Source: JBDHXE01 sp039810525 (GTDB lineage: Bacteria > Bacteroidota > Ignavibacteria > Kapaibacteriales > UBA2268). From it: a stretch of DNA of 8,478 nucleotides. Positions 6,722 to 8,478 of this stretch are shown piece after piece. The number at the start of each line of letters is the position of its first letter. Positions within the stretch are counted from its first letter, which is position 1. The notes beneath the pieces are model-generated. The model did no database searches. It saw only the letters and a program-made list of their open reading frames with translations, and was not told the origin of the DNA. Position numbers and translations under genes: made by a program. Location: positions 1-8,478 of the forward strand of contig JBDHXE010000107.1 in the NCBI GenBank assembly GCA_039810525.1, read 5' to 3'.

Positions 6722-6907
6722 CTATTGTTTTTCATTATTTTTATCTACAAGCATTTGTTTTAAATTTTTGATTAGGACAGTATCATTCTCGTCAATTCTT
6801 TTTTCTATTCTTTTAAGCATCTCTTTTTTTATCATTTCCTTCATCAAAACTTCGTTATCTTGAGAAATATTATCGCTCTTTTTTTCTATTTTATTATTAT
6901 TTTTCAT
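6722..6907 (-). CDS. Small charged hypothetical protein
   Basis: A 61-codon ORF that I do not recognise. It starts at ATG 6907, 30 bp after the pyrC stop, on the same strand. The product is rich in Lys, Glu, Asp and Asn, has no Cys, no signal peptide and no membrane segment. Residues 20-55 (from EVLMKEMIKKEMLKRIEKRI on) show Met, Leu and Ile spaced every three to four residues between charged ones, the pattern of an amphipathic helix or short coiled coil, so a small cytoplasmic helical protein is likely if it is made. No Shine-Dalgarno sequence precedes it. The position in a plausible pyrC transcript and a non-random residue pattern favour a real gene; the AT-rich composition and short length argue for caution. 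No function is proposed. Confidence 0.45.
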   Translation of the reverse strand: MKNNNKIEKKSDNISQDNEVLMKEMIKKEMLKRIEKRIDENDTVLIKNLKQMLVDKNNEKQ

Positions 6908-6937
6908 AAATATTCTAAGGATAATTATTTTATATTT

Positions 6938-8221
6938 TTAGAGTTCACATTTTACCATTTGATTATTATTAATAGTATATTTAGGTTTTCCTTTCAATCT
7001 ATAGTTATTAAACGGAGTATTTTTAGATTTAGATTTAAAATTATTTTTATCTACCATCCATTCTTCTTCTAAATCAAAAATAGTCATATTGGCTTTCTCA
7101 CCTATATTAAATTCTACTAGTGGTAATTGAAGTATTTTCCGTGGATTAATAGCCATTTTTTCAATTAATTGAGCTATAGTTAAATGCCCTTTATGAACTA
7201 AATACGTTAGAGATAAACCAAGTGATGTTTCTAACCCTACAATACCATTTGGAGCATTCTCTAATTCTACAAACTTTTCGTGAATGGCATGTGGAGCATG
7301 GTCAGTAGCAATACACTCAATTGTCCCATCTTTTAATCCTTCGATTAATGCTTCAATATCTTCATCGGCTCTAAGAGGTGGATTCATTTTATAATTACTA
7401 TCATAATTAATTAGATTAGATTCATTTATAACAAAATGATGTGGAGTTACTTCAGCACTCACACGTAAACCCTTATTTTTTGCATCTCTAACTAATTTGA
7501 CTGAATTCTTAGTACTTAAATGTTGGGCGTGGTAACGTCTATTCCCCAAATATTCTGACATCATAATATCACGAGCCAAAATAATTTCTTCTGCAATAGA
7601 TGGATACCCCTTTAGCCCTAATCTATAAGATAAGCGACCTTCATTCATTGCAAAATTTTCTGTAAGAGATATATCTTCACAATGTTGAGAAAGTAGTAAA
7701 TCCTTTGGAGTCGCATACTCAAATGCTAATCTCATTACTTCAGAATTTGATACTGGTGAACCATCATCAGTAAACATTAATACTCCGTGTTCGTTCAATT
7801 CAAGCATTTCTGTTAGTAATTTACCTTCTCTGTCTTTTGTAATTGCGGCAGAAATAAATACATCGGTCAATTTATCTTTACTTTGATTTTTAATATATTC
7901 TACTACAGCAGTATTATCGATAGTTGGATTTGTATTTGGCATCACTACTACTCCTGTAAATCCTCCATTAGCAGCAGAAGCAGTACCAGAGTTAGTATCC
8001 TCTTTATACTCAAATCCGGGTTCACGGAAATGAACGTGCATATCAAATAATCCAGGTGAGCAAATTAAATTATAACCATCAATTATTTCGTAGGTATCAT
8101 CTACATTTATTTCAGTTTTAGATATATTTTTTATTATTCCATCTACTATTTCTACATATAAAATATCATCCATATTTTGAAATGGATTAAGTAAACGTAT
8201 TTTTTTTAAAAGTAATTTCAT
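6938..8221 (-). CDS. pyrC: Dihydroorotase, class I
   Basis: Zinc amidohydrolase that cyclises N-carbamoyl-L-aspartate to dihydroorotate, the third step of de novo pyrimidine synthesis in the cytoplasm. The 427 residues are full length for the class I (B. subtilis PyrC-like) type. Metal and active-site motifs are present in order: DMHVHFREPG (60-69; His62, His64, Arg66), VVVMPNTNPT (91-100), TDDGSPV (151-157, including the metal-site Asp), LSQHCED (His180), YHAQHLST (His234), EVTPHHF (257-263), MNPPLR (279-284) and ATDHAPH (Asp307). Retention of all these residues separates it from the inactive paralogue PyrC' and supports true dihydroorotase over hydantoinase or allantoinase. ATG 8221 has AAGGA five bases upstream. 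It follows rnhB by 63 bp and has its own promoter-like element. No aspartate carbamoyltransferase or PyrR-type attenuator is seen here. Confidence 0.96.
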   Translation of the reverse strand: MKLLLKKIRLLNPFQNMDDILYVEIVDGIIKNISKTEINVDDTYEIIDGYNLICSPGLFDMHVHFREPGFEYKEDTNSGTASAANGGFTGVVVMPNTNPTIDNTAVVEYIKNQSKDKLTDVFISAAITKDREGKLLTEMLELNEHGVLMFTDDGSPVSNSEVMRLAFEYATPKDLLLSQHCEDISLTENFAMNEGRLSYRLGLKGYPSIAEEIILARDIMMSEYLGNRRYHAQHLSTKNSVKLVRDAKNKGLRVSAEVTPHHFVINESNLINYDSNYKMNPPLRADEDIEALIEGLKDGTIECIATDHAPHAIHEKFVELENAPNGIVGLETSLGLSLTYLVHKGHLTIAQLIEKMAINPRKILQLPLVEFNIGEKANMTIFDLEEEWMVDKNNFKSKSKNTPFNNYRLKGKPKYTINNNQMVKCEL

Positions 8222-8225
8222 ATAT

Positions 8226-8230
8226 TCCTT
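8226..8230 (-). promoter_or_regulatory. Ribosome binding site of pyrC
   Basis: AAGGA on the - strand, with a spacing of about four to five bases to the ATG at 8221. It is one of only two clear Shine-Dalgarno sites in the window and supports this start. Confidence 0.6.
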
Positions 8231-8257
8231 ATTATATATTCTTTAATTAAATCGTTA

Positions 8258-8265
8258 CAAAAGTA
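8258..8265 (-). promoter_or_regulatory. Bacteroidota-type -7 element before pyrC
   Basis: The - strand reads TACTTTTG, an exact TAnnTTTG match, inside the 63-bp gap between the rnhB stop and pyrC. A T-run, rather than TTTG, lies at the -33 distance (about 8287-8292). Transcription would start near 8253, giving a leader of roughly 30 bases that includes the AAGGA ribosome binding site. This suggests pyrC can be transcribed separately from rnhB. Confidence 0.45.
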
Positions 8266-8284
8266 ATTCAATTTTAAAAAATAA

Positions 8285-8478
8285 TTAAAAAATATTTAGA
8301 GCATTTTTTCTATTAAAATATTTAACTAAAAACGATTTTCTATGAATGGGTGAAATTCCAAATTTATCTAATTTTTCGAAGTGTAGTCTAGTAGCATATC
8401 CCTTATGAATATTGAAATCATATTCGGGATAATTAGTAGAAGCTATGTTAATCATCCAATTATCTCTAATTACTTTTG
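8285..8478 (-). CDS. rnhB: Ribonuclease HII, C-terminal part (runs off the window)
   Basis: Open at the right edge of the window; only the last 63 residues and the TAA stop at 8287-8285 are present. RNase HII cleaves the RNA strand of RNA-DNA hybrids and nicks 5' of single ribonucleotides built into DNA. The visible part matches the family C-terminus: VIRDNWM (residues 2-8 of the fragment, containing the Asp thought to be the fourth catalytic carboxylate), the YPEYDFNIHKGYATRLH block (16-32), where HKGY plus Thr is diagnostic, and GISPIHRKSF (40-49). About 14 residues follow that last motif, a short tail. The other catalytic acids lie outside the window. It is upstream of pyrC on the same strand. 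Confidence 0.93.
   Translation of the reverse strand, partial: KVIRDNWMINIASTNYPEYDFNIHKGYATRLHFEKLDKFGISPIHRKSFLVKYFNRKNALNIF

Noticed and set aside
6860..7072. + strand 70-codon ORF rich in Phe and Ile
   Set aside because: Opposite the 3' end of pyrC and the small ORF; its Phe/Ile richness is what antisense of Lys/Asn-rich coding DNA yields.
1..8478. Search for a defence island, CRISPR array, mobile element or novel multi-gene system
   Set aside because: No array-type repeats, transposase, integrase, nuclease or toxin-antitoxin features were seen; the genes are core housekeeping families plus two transport-like membrane proteins.

Overview
This is a strongly AT-rich bacterial window with eight recognisable protein-coding genes, one of them partial, plus one small hypothetical ORF. 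No rRNA, tRNA, CRISPR array, insertion sequence or prophage gene was seen. Two intergenic regions contain a -7 element of the Bacteroidota type (TAnnTTTG). Several internal genes lack a clear Shine-Dalgarno sequence. Together with the protein families, this suggests the Bacteroidota/Chlorobiota (FCB) side of the tree. That placement is inference, and I cannot name a genus.

Left part (103-5887, + strand): six tightly packed genes that look like one transcription unit: phoH, cdaA (cyclic di-AMP synthase), pcm (protein-L-isoaspartate methyltransferase), miaA (tRNA dimethylallyltransferase), dacB (PBP4-type D-Ala-D-Ala carboxypeptidase/endopeptidase) and a MalG-like ABC permease. Gaps are 14 bp, 1 bp, a 14-bp overlap, 50 bp and an 8-bp overlap. 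The unit mixes RNA metabolism (phoH, miaA), second-messenger synthesis, protein repair and cell-wall remodelling. The only break is the 50-bp dacB leader, which carries its own strong ribosome binding site.

Middle (5888-6047): the convergent junction, holding a long near-perfect hairpin with A- and T-runs at its outer edges that can terminate transcription from both sides.

Right part (6048-8478, - strand): read in transcription order, the 3' end of rnhB (RNase HII), pyrC (class I dihydroorotase, pyrimidine synthesis), a 61-codon charged small ORF, and a DUF6580-family membrane protein. Promoter-like -7 elements precede pyrC and the DUF6580 gene.

The most notable sequence-level oddity is at the 5' end of phoH. 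The frame encodes a good N-terminal PhoH domain for about 55 codons upstream of the first ATG, but has no ATG, GTG or TTG to start it. A TTG in the neighbouring frame sits directly before a run of nine A residues, where one extra A would join it to the phoH frame. Otherwise the window is mostly housekeeping genes, and I see no convincing undescribed multi-gene system.
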